Shown here: positions 5,361-11,865 of the stretch, in pieces
Position numbering within the stretch: the stretch's first letter is position 1
Layout: each line of letters opens with the position of its first letter
From: Nitrosopumilaceae archaeon
GTDB lineage: Archaea > Thermoproteota > Nitrososphaeria > Nitrososphaerales > Nitrosopumilaceae
Length of the DNA: 11,865 bases
Assembly (NCBI GenBank): GCA_030697975.1
Contig: JAUYOQ010000027.1
Location: forward strand, 1 to 11,865
Reading direction: 5' to 3'
The notes under the pieces: model-generated
The model's database searches: none
Seen by the model: only the letters and a program-made list of their open reading frames with translations
What the model was told of the DNA's origin: nothing
Position numbers and translations under genes: made by a program

Positions 5361-7127
5361 ATGGCAGAAGCTATAGTTTCACGTATCTCTGGGCCGGTTG
5401 TTGCAGCAAAGGGCCTAGATGGTGCGCAGATGTTTGACGTTGTTCGTATTGGAGAATTGGGTCTTGTGGGAGAAATCGTTCGTCTAGAAGGGAAAAGTGC
5501 TATGATCCAAGTTTACGAGGATACTACAGGTCTGAAACCAGGAGAAAAGGTAATCAATACAAAGCGGCCACTTTCGATGCAGCTTGGACCAGGACTCTTA
5601 AAATCAATTTATGATGGCATTCAAAGACCATTAGATATCTTAAGAGAGCAAAGTGGAGATTTTATCAGTAGAGGCAATATCATTCCTGCTCTAGATCAAA
5701 AGAAAAAATGGGACTTTGTTCCAGTCAAGAAAAAAGGTGATCATGTATCACCTGGTGAAATCATTGGCGAAGTTCAAGAGACTCCTATAATAAAGCACAA
5801 AATAATGATTCCTCATAATGTTAACGGCGAACTAACAGAAATCACTGAAGGAAAATACACTGTAGACGAAAATGTTGCAGCTGTAAAAACAATTAGTACT
5901 ACGACCGATATTGGTTTATCAAGTTGGTGGACTGTTCGAACACCAAGACCCGTTGCTAGGAAGCTACCACCAGAGGAACCATTGCTTACTGGTCAACGTA
6001 TTCTGGATACTTTTTTCCCAATTGCAAAGGGCGGGACTGCTGCAATACCGGGCCCCTTCGGGAGCGGAAAAACTGTAATTCAACAACAGCTCGCAAAGTG
6101 GGCAGATAGTGATATTATAGTCTACGTTGGATGCGGTGAAAGAGGAAACGAAATGTGTGAAGTTCTTTCAACGTTTCCGAAACTAGAAGATCCAAAAACA
6201 AAAAGGCCACTGATGGAACGTACAATTCTAGTTGCTAACACATCAAATATGCCTGTAGCAGCACGTGAAGCAAGTATCTATACAGGCATTACAATGGGTG
6301 AGTATTATCGTGATATGGGATATGGAGTAGCACTGATGGCAGATAGCACATCTAGATGGGCCGAAGCACTCCGAGAAATATCAGGAAGATTAGAAGAAAT
6401 GCCAGGTGAAGAAGGATATCCAGCATATCTAGGGAGAAGATTGGCAGAATTTTATGAACGAGGTGGCAAGGCCATAACAATCTCTCCAGATAAGCGGGTA
6501 GGTTCTCTATCTATAGTGGGAGCAGTTTCTCCACCAGGCGGAGATTTTTCAGAACCAGTATCACAAAACACGTTAAGGGTCACACGCGTATTCTGGGCAC
6601 TGGATGCAAGTTTAGCTTCTAGAAGACATTTCCCAGCTATCAATTGGTTGACAAGTTATTCTCTATATGCTGATGAGATGTCAGATTGGTACAAAGATAA
6701 TGTATCCAAAGAATGGACTACCCAAAGGATTGAAGCACTGGAAATTTTACAAAAAGAAGCTGAATTACAAGAAATTGTTCAGCTAGTTGGGTATGATGCG
6801 TTGCCAGAACCCGAAAAGGGTATTTTGGATACTTCTCGCTCGATTAGGGAAGACTATCTTCAGCAAAGTGCTTATGATGCAGTCGATACCTATACGTCAA
6901 TTAAAAAACAGCACATAATGCTTTCTGTCATTTTAGAATTTGGTAGAATGGAAGCCGACGCAATAAAGAAGGGAATTTCATCCTCAAAAATAAGTGCACT
7001 TGAAGCAAGAAAAATGTTATCAAAAATAAAATGGACCAAAGAAGATCAAGTAGAACAGCTAGTGAGTGAAATTAGGACCAACATGAAACAACAGTTTGAT
7101 AACCTGTTAAAGGAGGCGTCTGAATAG
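5361..7127 (+). CDS. atpA: A/V-type ATPase catalytic subunit A
   Basis: Three copies alternate with subunit B in the head and make or hydrolyse ATP. The 588 residues are of normal length and contain no intein. After the N-terminal beta-barrel (about 1-75), residues about 110-190 form the bulge found in A/V-type but not F-type catalytic subunits. The Walker A loop is GPFGSGKT (231-238), the archaeal form; CGERGNE (258-264) carries the catalytic glutamate, Walker B is VALMADSTSRW (323-333), and PAINWLTSYS (426-435) is the ATPase alpha/beta signature. All key residues are present, so the enzyme should be active. There is no clear Shine-Dalgarno sequence before the ATG; the gap to atpF is seven bases. 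Phylogeny is needed to tell the native thaumarchaeal A-type from the V-like variant reported from acidophilic and deep-sea lineages. Confidence 0.98.
   Translation: MAEAIVSRISGPVVAAKGLDGAQMFDVVRIGELGLVGEIVRLEGKSAMIQVYEDTTGLKPGEKVINTKRPLSMQLGPGLLKSIYDGIQRPLDILREQSGDFISRGNIIPALDQKKKWDFVPVKKKGDHVSPGEIIGEVQETPIIKHKIMIPHNVNGELTEITEGKYTVDENVAAVKTISTTTDIGLSSWWTVRTPRPVARKLPPEEPLLTGQRILDTFFPIAKGGTAAIPGPFGSGKTVIQQQLAKWADSDIIVYVGCGERGNEMCEVLSTFPKLEDPKTKRPLMERTILVANTSNMPVAAREASIYTGITMGEYYRDMGYGVALMADSTSRWAEALREISGRLEEMPGEEGYPAYLGRRLAEFYERGGKAITISPDKRVGSLSIVGAVSPPGGDFSEPVSQNTLRVTRVFWALDASLASRRHFPAINWLTSYSLYADEMSDWYKDNVSKEWTTQRIEALEILQKEAELQEIVQLVGYDALPEPEKGILDTSRSIREDYLQQSAYDAVDTYTSIKKQHIMLSVILEFGRMEADAIKKGISSSKISALEARKMLSKIKWTKEDQVEQLVSEIRTNMKQQFDNLLKEASE
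7109..7116 (+). promoter_or_regulatory. Strong Shine-Dalgarno sequence of atpB
   Basis: AAAGGAGG lies within the last codons of atpA, 11 bases before the atpB ATG. It is the best ribosome binding site in the operon and may serve to raise or balance B synthesis relative to A, whose own start has no such site. Confidence 0.6.
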
Positions 7128-8537
7128 ATGTCTGGAATATCGTATAAGACACTTTCAAAGATTGCTGGGCCACTGATATTTGTGGAAGGGATAGATAACG
7201 CAGCCTATGGAGAAATGGTTGAGATAAAACTTGTCAACGGAGATAGACGTCAGGGACAGGTTCTCGATACACGACAGGGTTTAGCAGTTGTTCAAGTTTT
7301 TGGTCCTACACTTGGATTGACCACCGAAGGCACTTCAACAAAGTTTCTTGGTGAGACTGCAACATTGTCCGTCTCTGATGAAATGCTTGGGAGAGTGTTT
7401 GATGGACTTGGAAATCCTAAAGATAATGGTCCAAAAATTGTATCGAAACAAAAGTATGATCTTGTGGGTTCTGGAATCAATCCATACTCTAGAGAAGAAC
7501 CATCCGAATTTATCCAAACAGGAATGTCAAATATTGACGCAATGAATACGCTGGTAAGAGGTCAGAAACTGCCTATTTTCTCAGGTTCTGGCCTTCCACA
7601 CAATTTGCTTGCATCACAAATTGCCAGACAGGCAAAAGTTCTTGGAGGATCAGAAAGCTTCTCTGTTGTATTTGCTGCGATTGGTATTACCAGTGAGGAG
7701 GCTAACTTTTTTATAAAACAATTTGAAGAAAGCGGAGCACTTGATAGAACAGTTTTGTTTTTGAACTTATCATCGGATCCTTCAATGGAACGTATACTCA
7801 CACCTAGACTTGCCTTAACAACCGCAGAATTTCTTGCCTATGAACGTGAAATGCATGTTCTAGTAATATTAACTGACATGACAAATTATTGTGAAGCATT
7901 AAGAGAAATTTCTGCTGCTCGTGAAGAGGTGCCAGGACGAAGAGGATACCCAGGTTACATGTACACAGACTTGTCTTCAATTTATGAACGCGCTGGAAGG
8001 ATAAAGGGTAGAAACGGTTCAGTAACACAACTTCCTATTCTTACAATGCCTGCGGATGATATTACACATCCAATCCCGGATCTTACAGGCTACATTACGG
8101 AAGGACAGATTGTAATGAGTAGAGAATTACACAGAGCGAATATTCAACCACCGGTTGACGTTCTAACTAGTCTTTCACGTTTAATGAATCAAGGAATTGG
8201 AAAAGGACGTACAAGGGAAGATCATCGAAGCCTAGCAGACCAACTTTATTCAACATATGCACAAGGTAAAGATGCAAGAGCATTAACAGCTATAGTAGGA
8301 GAAGAAGCATTAAGTGACCTAGATAGAAAATTCCTTAAAATCGCTAATGAATTTGAGAAAAAGTTTGTAAATCAAGGTCTGGATGAGAATCGTGACATTG
8401 AAAAAACTTTAGACCTTGGTTGGGAGCTACTTAGCGGTCTTTCAGAAGCAGAAATGACTCGTATCAAACCAGAGTTCATAGCAAAATATGCAAAGACTAA
8501 CACGCAAGAGTGGAAAAAAAGCCACGATGTAAGGTGA
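7128..8537 (+). CDS. atpB: A/V-type ATPase regulatory subunit B
   Basis: Subunit B alternates with A in the hexameric head and supplies the arginine side of the nucleotide site without hydrolysing ATP itself. The 469 residues match the family (about 460-470). The P-loop position reads FSGSGLPHN (151-159), a degenerate form lacking the GKT of the catalytic subunit, which identifies B. Other marks are ALREISAAREEVPGRRGYPG (257-276), DDITHPIPDLTGYITEGQI (310-328) and the alpha/beta signature PPVDVLTSLS (341-350). The conserved arginine-containing segment SRLMNQGIGKGRTRED follows. The gene starts on the base after the atpA stop and is preceded by a strong Shine-Dalgarno sequence inside atpA. It is complete and has no unusual insertion. 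Confidence 0.98.
   Translation: MSGISYKTLSKIAGPLIFVEGIDNAAYGEMVEIKLVNGDRRQGQVLDTRQGLAVVQVFGPTLGLTTEGTSTKFLGETATLSVSDEMLGRVFDGLGNPKDNGPKIVSKQKYDLVGSGINPYSREEPSEFIQTGMSNIDAMNTLVRGQKLPIFSGSGLPHNLLASQIARQAKVLGGSESFSVVFAAIGITSEEANFFIKQFEESGALDRTVLFLNLSSDPSMERILTPRLALTTAEFLAYEREMHVLVILTDMTNYCEALREISAAREEVPGRRGYPGYMYTDLSSIYERAGRIKGRNGSVTQLPILTMPADDITHPIPDLTGYITEGQIVMSRELHRANIQPPVDVLTSLSRLMNQGIGKGRTREDHRSLADQLYSTYAQGKDARALTAIVGEEALSDLDRKFLKIANEFEKKFVNQGLDENRDIEKTLDLGWELLSGLSEAEMTRIKPEFIAKYAKTNTQEWKKSHDVR
8531..8537 (+). promoter_or_regulatory. Shine-Dalgarno sequence of atpD
   Basis: AAGGTGA overlaps the atpB stop codon and stands six bases before the GTG start at 8544. It supports the GTG as start; the same frame has a stop codon (8535-8537) just upstream, so no earlier start is possible. 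Confidence 0.6.
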
Positions 8538-8543
8538 CTAGAA

Positions 8544-9206
8544 GTGCCTGTAGGTGCTGATATACGTCCAACACGCCTTGAATACATACGTGCCAAACGA
8601 CGTATTCGTATAGCACAAAAAGGACTAAAACTATTAAAGCTAAAACGTCAAGCGTTGATTCTTGAATTTTTCAATATTAGTAAAACTTCTGCTAGATTAA
8701 GGGGTGAATTACAATCCGAATTAATCAAGGGTTATCAAAGTATCAGAATGGCAGAGATGCTGGATGGTGAAATGCGACTCGAAAACGAGGCGATGAAAAT
8801 CCCGCACCTAAAAAAGTTACAGATATTGCCAAAAAATGTAATGGGAGTTCGCATTCCAAAATTGGAAGGTGGAAACAGGGAACAAGCTATTACAGAATAT
8901 TTATTGGAACTTCCTACCTCTATAAGCGAGGCAATCAAGACATTCCAAGAGCTTCATAAAATAGTTTTAGATGTTGCAGAAAAAGAAACCACTTTACGAA
9001 AACTTCTCTATGAGATAGAAAAGACAAAACGTAAAGCCAATGCAATAGAGAACATTTTCATTCCGAATTTAGGAGCTGCTGTAAAATTCATTATGTTTAG
9101 ACTTGATGAAATTGAGCGAGATACATTCACTATGTTAAAGACTGTAAAAAGAAAGATGGGTGAGAGAGAGCAAGAAAAAACAGAGGTGGCAGTTATTGCA
9201 GGATAA
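8544..9206 (+). CDS. atpD: A/V-type ATPase subunit D (central rotor shaft)
   Basis: Subunit D is the long antiparallel coiled coil that turns inside the A3B3 head, the counterpart of F-type gamma. The 220-residue protein has the normal length. The N-terminal family motif ADIRPTRLEYIRAKRRIRIA (5-24) is followed by a helix with LLKLKRQALI, a central variable region with LPKNVMGVRIPKLE, and a C-terminal helix with TKRKANAIENIFIPNLGAAV and FIMFRLDEIERDTFTMLKTVKRK, both characteristic of the family. It starts with GTG at 8544 behind a good Shine-Dalgarno sequence; an in-frame stop lies just upstream. Its last codons overlap the start of a small membrane-protein ORF in another frame. Confidence 0.96.
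   Translation: MPVGADIRPTRLEYIRAKRRIRIAQKGLKLLKLKRQALILEFFNISKTSARLRGELQSELIKGYQSIRMAEMLDGEMRLENEAMKIPHLKKLQILPKNVMGVRIPKLEGGNREQAITEYLLELPTSISEAIKTFQELHKIVLDVAEKETTLRKLLYEIEKTKRKANAIENIFIPNLGAAVKFIMFRLDEIERDTFTMLKTVKRKMGEREQEKTEVAVIAG
9182..9189 (+). promoter_or_regulatory. Shine-Dalgarno sequence before the small ORF
   Basis: AGAGGTGG lies in the last codons of atpD, six bases before a TTG codon at 9196. It closely complements the archaeal 16S 3' end. No other known start needs it, so it favours 9196 as the start of the small membrane protein. Confidence 0.45.
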
Positions 9207-9324
9207 TTTTGCAAACCCACAACACAGGAAATTTTATTTTATAAGAAGAGCGTTTAAGATCGGCAACATTGTTATCGCTATAGCTGTAACATTGTTTCTA
9301 GCCAAACATTTCTTAGGGATATAG
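9196..9324 (+). CDS. Small single-pass membrane protein within the ATPase operon
   Basis: This short ORF fills the 120-bp space between atpD and atpH and ends two bases before the atpH start. From the TTG at 9196, which has a good Shine-Dalgarno sequence, it codes for 42 residues; a GTG at 9160 in the same frame would give 54. The protein begins with a polar, aromatic and basic part (DNFANPQHRKFYFIRRAFK) and ends with one hydrophobic helix (IGNIVIAIAVTLFLAKHFLGI). The basic residues before the helix predict a cytoplasmic N-terminus. No family was recognised. Position, tight spacing and protein-like composition argue that it is a real gene, possibly an accessory or assembly subunit of the ATPase; that role is inference. 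The exact start is uncertain. Confidence 0.65.
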   Translation: MQDNFANPQHRKFYFIRRAFKIGNIVIAIAVTLFLAKHFLGI

Positions 9325-9326
9325 TC

Positions 9327-9656
9327 ATGTCAGATACACAAGAAAAATACGTTCACTCGCTTAAAAAAATCAAAGAAGCTGAGGAAAAGGTAAAAACAGA
9401 AATTGGAAATCACAGAAAAAAAATTGATGAGGAACTTAAGGACTTGCAAGATGAGATGGAAAAAGCAATAACAAAATCAAAAACAGAGGGAGAAAAACTT
9501 GTAGAATCAAGTGTTGAACGAGCTAGACAAAAGGCTGCTACGGAAACAGAAAAGATCATAAAAGACGCGAAAGACAAAGCAAAAACCATAACAACGCAGG
9601 TAAATACACAGACCGTACAAGAAATAATCAATATTTTGCTAAAGGGTATGGATTAA
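9327..9656 (+). CDS. atpH: A/V-type ATPase subunit H (peripheral stalk, V-ATPase G-like)
   Basis: Subunit H forms a long heterodimeric coiled coil with subunit E in the peripheral stalk. The 109-residue product is almost wholly a charged helix with Lys/Glu/Ala-rich heptads and no proline or membrane segment, matching the H/G family (about 100-110 residues). The early segment SLKKIKEAEEKVKTEI resembles the typical start of archaeal H, and the alanine-rich RARQKAATETEKIIKDAKDK (66-85) resembles its middle. The C-terminus is QEIINILLKGMD. Such sequences are low in complexity, so identity depends also on location next to atpI. Its stop shares one base with the atpI start (TAATG). In Euryarchaeota this gene normally heads the operon, before I. 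Confidence 0.88.
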   Translation: MSDTQEKYVHSLKKIKEAEEKVKTEIGNHRKKIDEELKDLQDEMEKAITKSKTEGEKLVESSVERARQKAATETEKIIKDAKDKAKTITTQVNTQTVQEIINILLKGMD

Positions 9657-11740
9657 TGGTGCTAAAACCAGTTCCAATGGCACGTATAGCAGTACTTGGA
9701 CTAAGAAAAGACAGGCAAGCTGTTGTATCAGTTTTACATGACCTAGAAGTTGTACAACTAGAATCATTGTCTAAAGATGTTGCTGTACTACTAAGGAGCG
9801 AACGTGATACTGAGTCGTCTAGACAGGTTTCAGATGAACTTCTGCGAATTAGAGCATTAAGGACCGTACTTCCTTCCATGCCGGTTACCCAATGTCAGCG
9901 TTTTACATCAATGGAAGATCTCATGCAAGCTACCAAATCAATTGATGTCTACAGTGAAGTTGCCTCTCTAGAAAGACAAAAGGAAAGCCTTCTTACCGAA
10001 ATAAAAGGGACAGAAAACAATATCAAGCTCATTGAGGAATATTCATTTTTTCCTGAAGACTTGGATGTTCTTCAGTTATCATCTGCTAATTCTTACTTTG
10101 GTCGTATCCCGTCTGAAAAATTTCCAGACTTTAAGAAGGCTATAGAAGCACACCAGCAAGACATTTTTCTATATTCTAAAGAAGAGAAAAAAATCACTTA
10201 CCTAGTTCTTGTTGTTTTTTCCAGTTTTCCGCCTCAAGCCTTTGCTACTTTAATTCAGTCACACGATGTAAAAATTGAGTCAGTGCCAAAACTGAGCGGA
10301 AGACCAAACGAAATAATAAAAAGTCAAAAAAATATCCTGGATGATCTTTCTCAGAAACTAGAGCAGATTGATCAGCAACTTACAGAAATTTCTAAAAAAC
10401 ATTTTAAAAATATAGTTTGTGTGGAAGAACAACTTGAAATAGAAAACAAAAAACAAGAAGTCATTGGTAATTTGGGAGTAACTGATGATGCCTTTGCTTT
10501 AGAAGGATGGATTCCAAAACCAAAGCTTGAAGAGGTAAAGGCTACTTTACAAAAGCATAGCACTGGAACTGTAATTTATGAATTAGAAACTGAGGAAAAG
10601 CCTCCCACTCTGTTTAATAACCCAAAGAGGTTTAGATTGTTCGAGGCTTTCATAAGATTCTATTCGCTGCCAACTGGCAAAGAATTTGATCCTACAATGA
10701 TTTTCGCCTTGATCTTCCCAGTATTTTATGGATTAATGGTTGCTGATACTGGTTATGGCTTAGTAATACTTCTTGTTTGTTTGTGGGTGATTAGACGTGT
10801 TGAGGGAGGAAAACGTAATCTAAACATCATGCCAAGGCAACTGCGAAGTTTTGCAATGTTGATATTGAAAAAAAGACAGATGGTAAAATTATCAAAAGCA
10901 ATGATTCCTGGCTGTATTATTGCTATAATTTTGGGATTTGTCTTCGACTTGCATTTTGGATTCCATGCTAATGGTTACCTATTTGATTATCTAGGCAGTG
11001 TTGGAGTTACTGGCCTTCCTGGACCAGGTGAGATCTTAAACCGACCTTCACAAGCATTTCTAGATCCAATTCACGACGCAGGCATCCTTTTGCTAATAGC
11101 TGGATATGTTGGCATTGGAATGGTATCATTTGGTCTAATTCTAGGTATAATGAACTCTCTTAGAGAAGGCGAAAAACGAGAAGCTATTGGAAAAATTGGC
11201 TGGCTAGCATTTGGTTGGGGAATTGTTCTTATGGGATTAGGTATTATCCATGACGAAGCCCTCAATCCGATGAATCCACATTTCATTTCAAACAACCCAG
11301 CAGGACTTCTCTACTTTGGATTACTTTTTGGAGGAATTGGATTAATGTTCGTTGGAGAAGGTGTGAGAGCCATAATGGAATTGGCATCTATAGTAAGCCA
11401 CATACTTTCCTATACTAGGCTGGTTGGAATTTTGCTAGCATCAGTCATACTTGCACATACCATAGATTACATTTTCTTAAAAGCACTAAACATTTCAATT
11501 CCATTTATCATTCTTGGCACGTTGATATTATTTGTGGGACATTTATTCAATATAATAATTGGAGTATTCGAACCCGGCATTCAGGGTGCTAGATTAATTT
11601 ACGTAGAATTCTTTTCCAAATTTTTCCATGGTAACGGACGAAAATTCGAGCCTTTTGGAACTATACGAAAGTTTACGTATGGTCAATACGATCTAGAGGC
11701 ATTAAAGAAAGAACAGATAACTGTTCAAAATATAAAATAA
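9656..11740 (+). CDS. atpI: A/V-type ATPase subunit I (membrane stator, a subunit)
   Basis: Subunit I makes the two half-channels that lead ions to and from the K ring and anchors the peripheral stalks. The 694 residues are of family size (about 650-700). The N-terminal half (about 1-340) is soluble, starting with PVPMARIAVLGLRKDR and including coiled-coil arms near 104-125 and 222-250; ALEGWIPKPK (281-290) is a conserved spot before the membrane part. The C-terminal half holds about eight helices from residue 346, including PVFYGLMVADTGYG. The essential arginine is R588 in SHILSYTRLVGILLAS, matching R735 of yeast Vph1, and R646 in QGARLIYVEFFSKFFHGNGR matches R799. It is the last gene of the operon and appears complete. 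Confidence 0.97.
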   Translation: MVLKPVPMARIAVLGLRKDRQAVVSVLHDLEVVQLESLSKDVAVLLRSERDTESSRQVSDELLRIRALRTVLPSMPVTQCQRFTSMEDLMQATKSIDVYSEVASLERQKESLLTEIKGTENNIKLIEEYSFFPEDLDVLQLSSANSYFGRIPSEKFPDFKKAIEAHQQDIFLYSKEEKKITYLVLVVFSSFPPQAFATLIQSHDVKIESVPKLSGRPNEIIKSQKNILDDLSQKLEQIDQQLTEISKKHFKNIVCVEEQLEIENKKQEVIGNLGVTDDAFALEGWIPKPKLEEVKATLQKHSTGTVIYELETEEKPPTLFNNPKRFRLFEAFIRFYSLPTGKEFDPTMIFALIFPVFYGLMVADTGYGLVILLVCLWVIRRVEGGKRNLNIMPRQLRSFAMLILKKRQMVKLSKAMIPGCIIAIILGFVFDLHFGFHANGYLFDYLGSVGVTGLPGPGEILNRPSQAFLDPIHDAGILLLIAGYVGIGMVSFGLILGIMNSLREGEKREAIGKIGWLAFGWGIVLMGLGIIHDEALNPMNPHFISNNPAGLLYFGLLFGGIGLMFVGEGVRAIMELASIVSHILSYTRLVGILLASVILAHTIDYIFLKALNISIPFIILGTLILFVGHLFNIIIGVFEPGIQGARLIYVEFFSKFFHGNGRKFEPFGTIRKFTYGQYDLEALKKEQITVQNIK

Positions 11741-11769
11741 TAAATCCCTTCTTGGCGTAATGTAAATAA

Positions 11770-11865
11770 TTATTCAACTGGAAGTTCTAATCTGTTTGCC
11801 CATTCTGCCCATGAACCCAAGTATACTCTTATTTTTTTGAAACCAATTTTTTTTAATGCCAAGAA
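11770..11865 (-). CDS. Rhodanese-type sulfurtransferase, C-terminal fragment
   Basis: Only the last 31 codons plus the stop are inside the window; the gene runs leftward and its start lies beyond the right edge. The end VYLGSWAEWANRLELPVE closely fits the C-terminal GSW-x-EW-x-N-x-x-x-x-PVE pattern of two-domain thiosulfate or 3-mercaptopyruvate sulfurtransferases, which move sulfane sulfur to thiol acceptors. The catalytic cysteine loop would be upstream of this fragment and cannot be seen, so activity cannot be judged. It is convergent with atpI, with 29 bp between the stop codons. Confidence 0.85.
   Translation of the reverse strand, partial: FLALKKIGFKKIRVYLGSWAEWANRLELPVE
11832..11854 (+). 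terminator. Possible T-tract terminator of the ATPase operon
   Basis: Two runs of T (seven at 11832-11838 and eight at 11847-11854) lie 92-114 bp after the atpI stop. Archaeal transcription often ends at such tracts. Here they are the antisense of lysine codons in the convergent rhodanese gene, so they could be coding only. The 29-bp gap itself has no comparable tract on the plus strand. Confidence 0.3.

Noticed and set aside
5361..7127. An intein in atpA, as found in some archaeal catalytic subunits
   Set aside because: The Walker A region and the total length are uninterrupted.
9647..10740. A 14-bp identical stretch (TATGGATTAATGGT) at 9647-9660 and 10727-10740
   Set aside because: One copy is the atpH/atpI junction and the other is internal atpI coding sequence in an AT-rich genome; nothing around them is shared.
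11749..11865. Inverted repeat TTCTTGGC (11749-11756) and GCCAAGAA (11858-11865)
   Set aside because: The arms are only 8 bp and 101 bp apart, one of them is inside coding sequence at the window edge, and no mobile-element features accompany them; likely chance.

Overview
The window looks like a chromosomal piece of an ammonia-oxidising type archaeon of the Nitrososphaerota (Thaumarchaeota), most likely a Nitrosopumilus-like lineage. The evidence is an AT-rich sequence, archaeal TATA boxes about 27-28 bp in front of start codons that lack ribosome binding sites, a complete archaeal A/V-type ATPase operon, an archaeal aspartate carbamoyltransferase with a separate zinc-binding regulatory chain, and a surface protein ending in a PEFG-CTERM sorting tail, which is typical of this phylum. 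The lineage call is inference from gene content; no 16S rRNA or ammonia-oxidation gene lies in the window.

Layout. Positions 1-1234 (+) hold the 3' part of a secreted PEFG-CTERM protein. It overlaps tail-to-tail by 20 bp with pyrB (1215-2144, -), the catalytic chain of aspartate carbamoyltransferase. Divergent from pyrB, across only 41 bp, is pyrI (2186-2647, +), its regulatory chain. That gap carries two opposed TATA boxes. A 384-bp non-coding stretch (2648-3031) follows, with a C-rich patch, several short hairpins and, at its right end, the promoter of the ATPase operon.

Positions 3032-11740 (+) are one tightly packed operon for the membrane-bound ATP synthase/ATPase, in the order K-E-C-F-A-B-D-(small membrane protein)-H-I. 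All nine standard subunits are present and intact: catalytic A and non-catalytic B, the central stalk and coupling subunits D, F and C, peripheral stalk E and H, membrane ring K and stator I. Junctions are 0-11 bp gaps or start/stop overlaps. Between D and H lies a short membrane-protein ORF of 42-54 codons that is easily missed. The order is a circular permutation of the H-I-K-E-C-F-A-B-D order familiar from Euryarchaeota.

After a 29-bp gap, the last 96 bases are the 3' end of a convergent rhodanese-type sulfurtransferase gene (-). The T-rich tracts most likely to end the ATPase transcript lie inside that gene.

The window is mostly core metabolism (pyrimidine synthesis and energy conservation), not an accessory region. 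I found no mobile element, CRISPR array, tRNA or rRNA. The most interesting points are the small gene inside the ATPase operon, the two chains of one enzyme fired from overlapping divergent promoters, the ion-binding site of subunit K, and the PEFG-CTERM protein.
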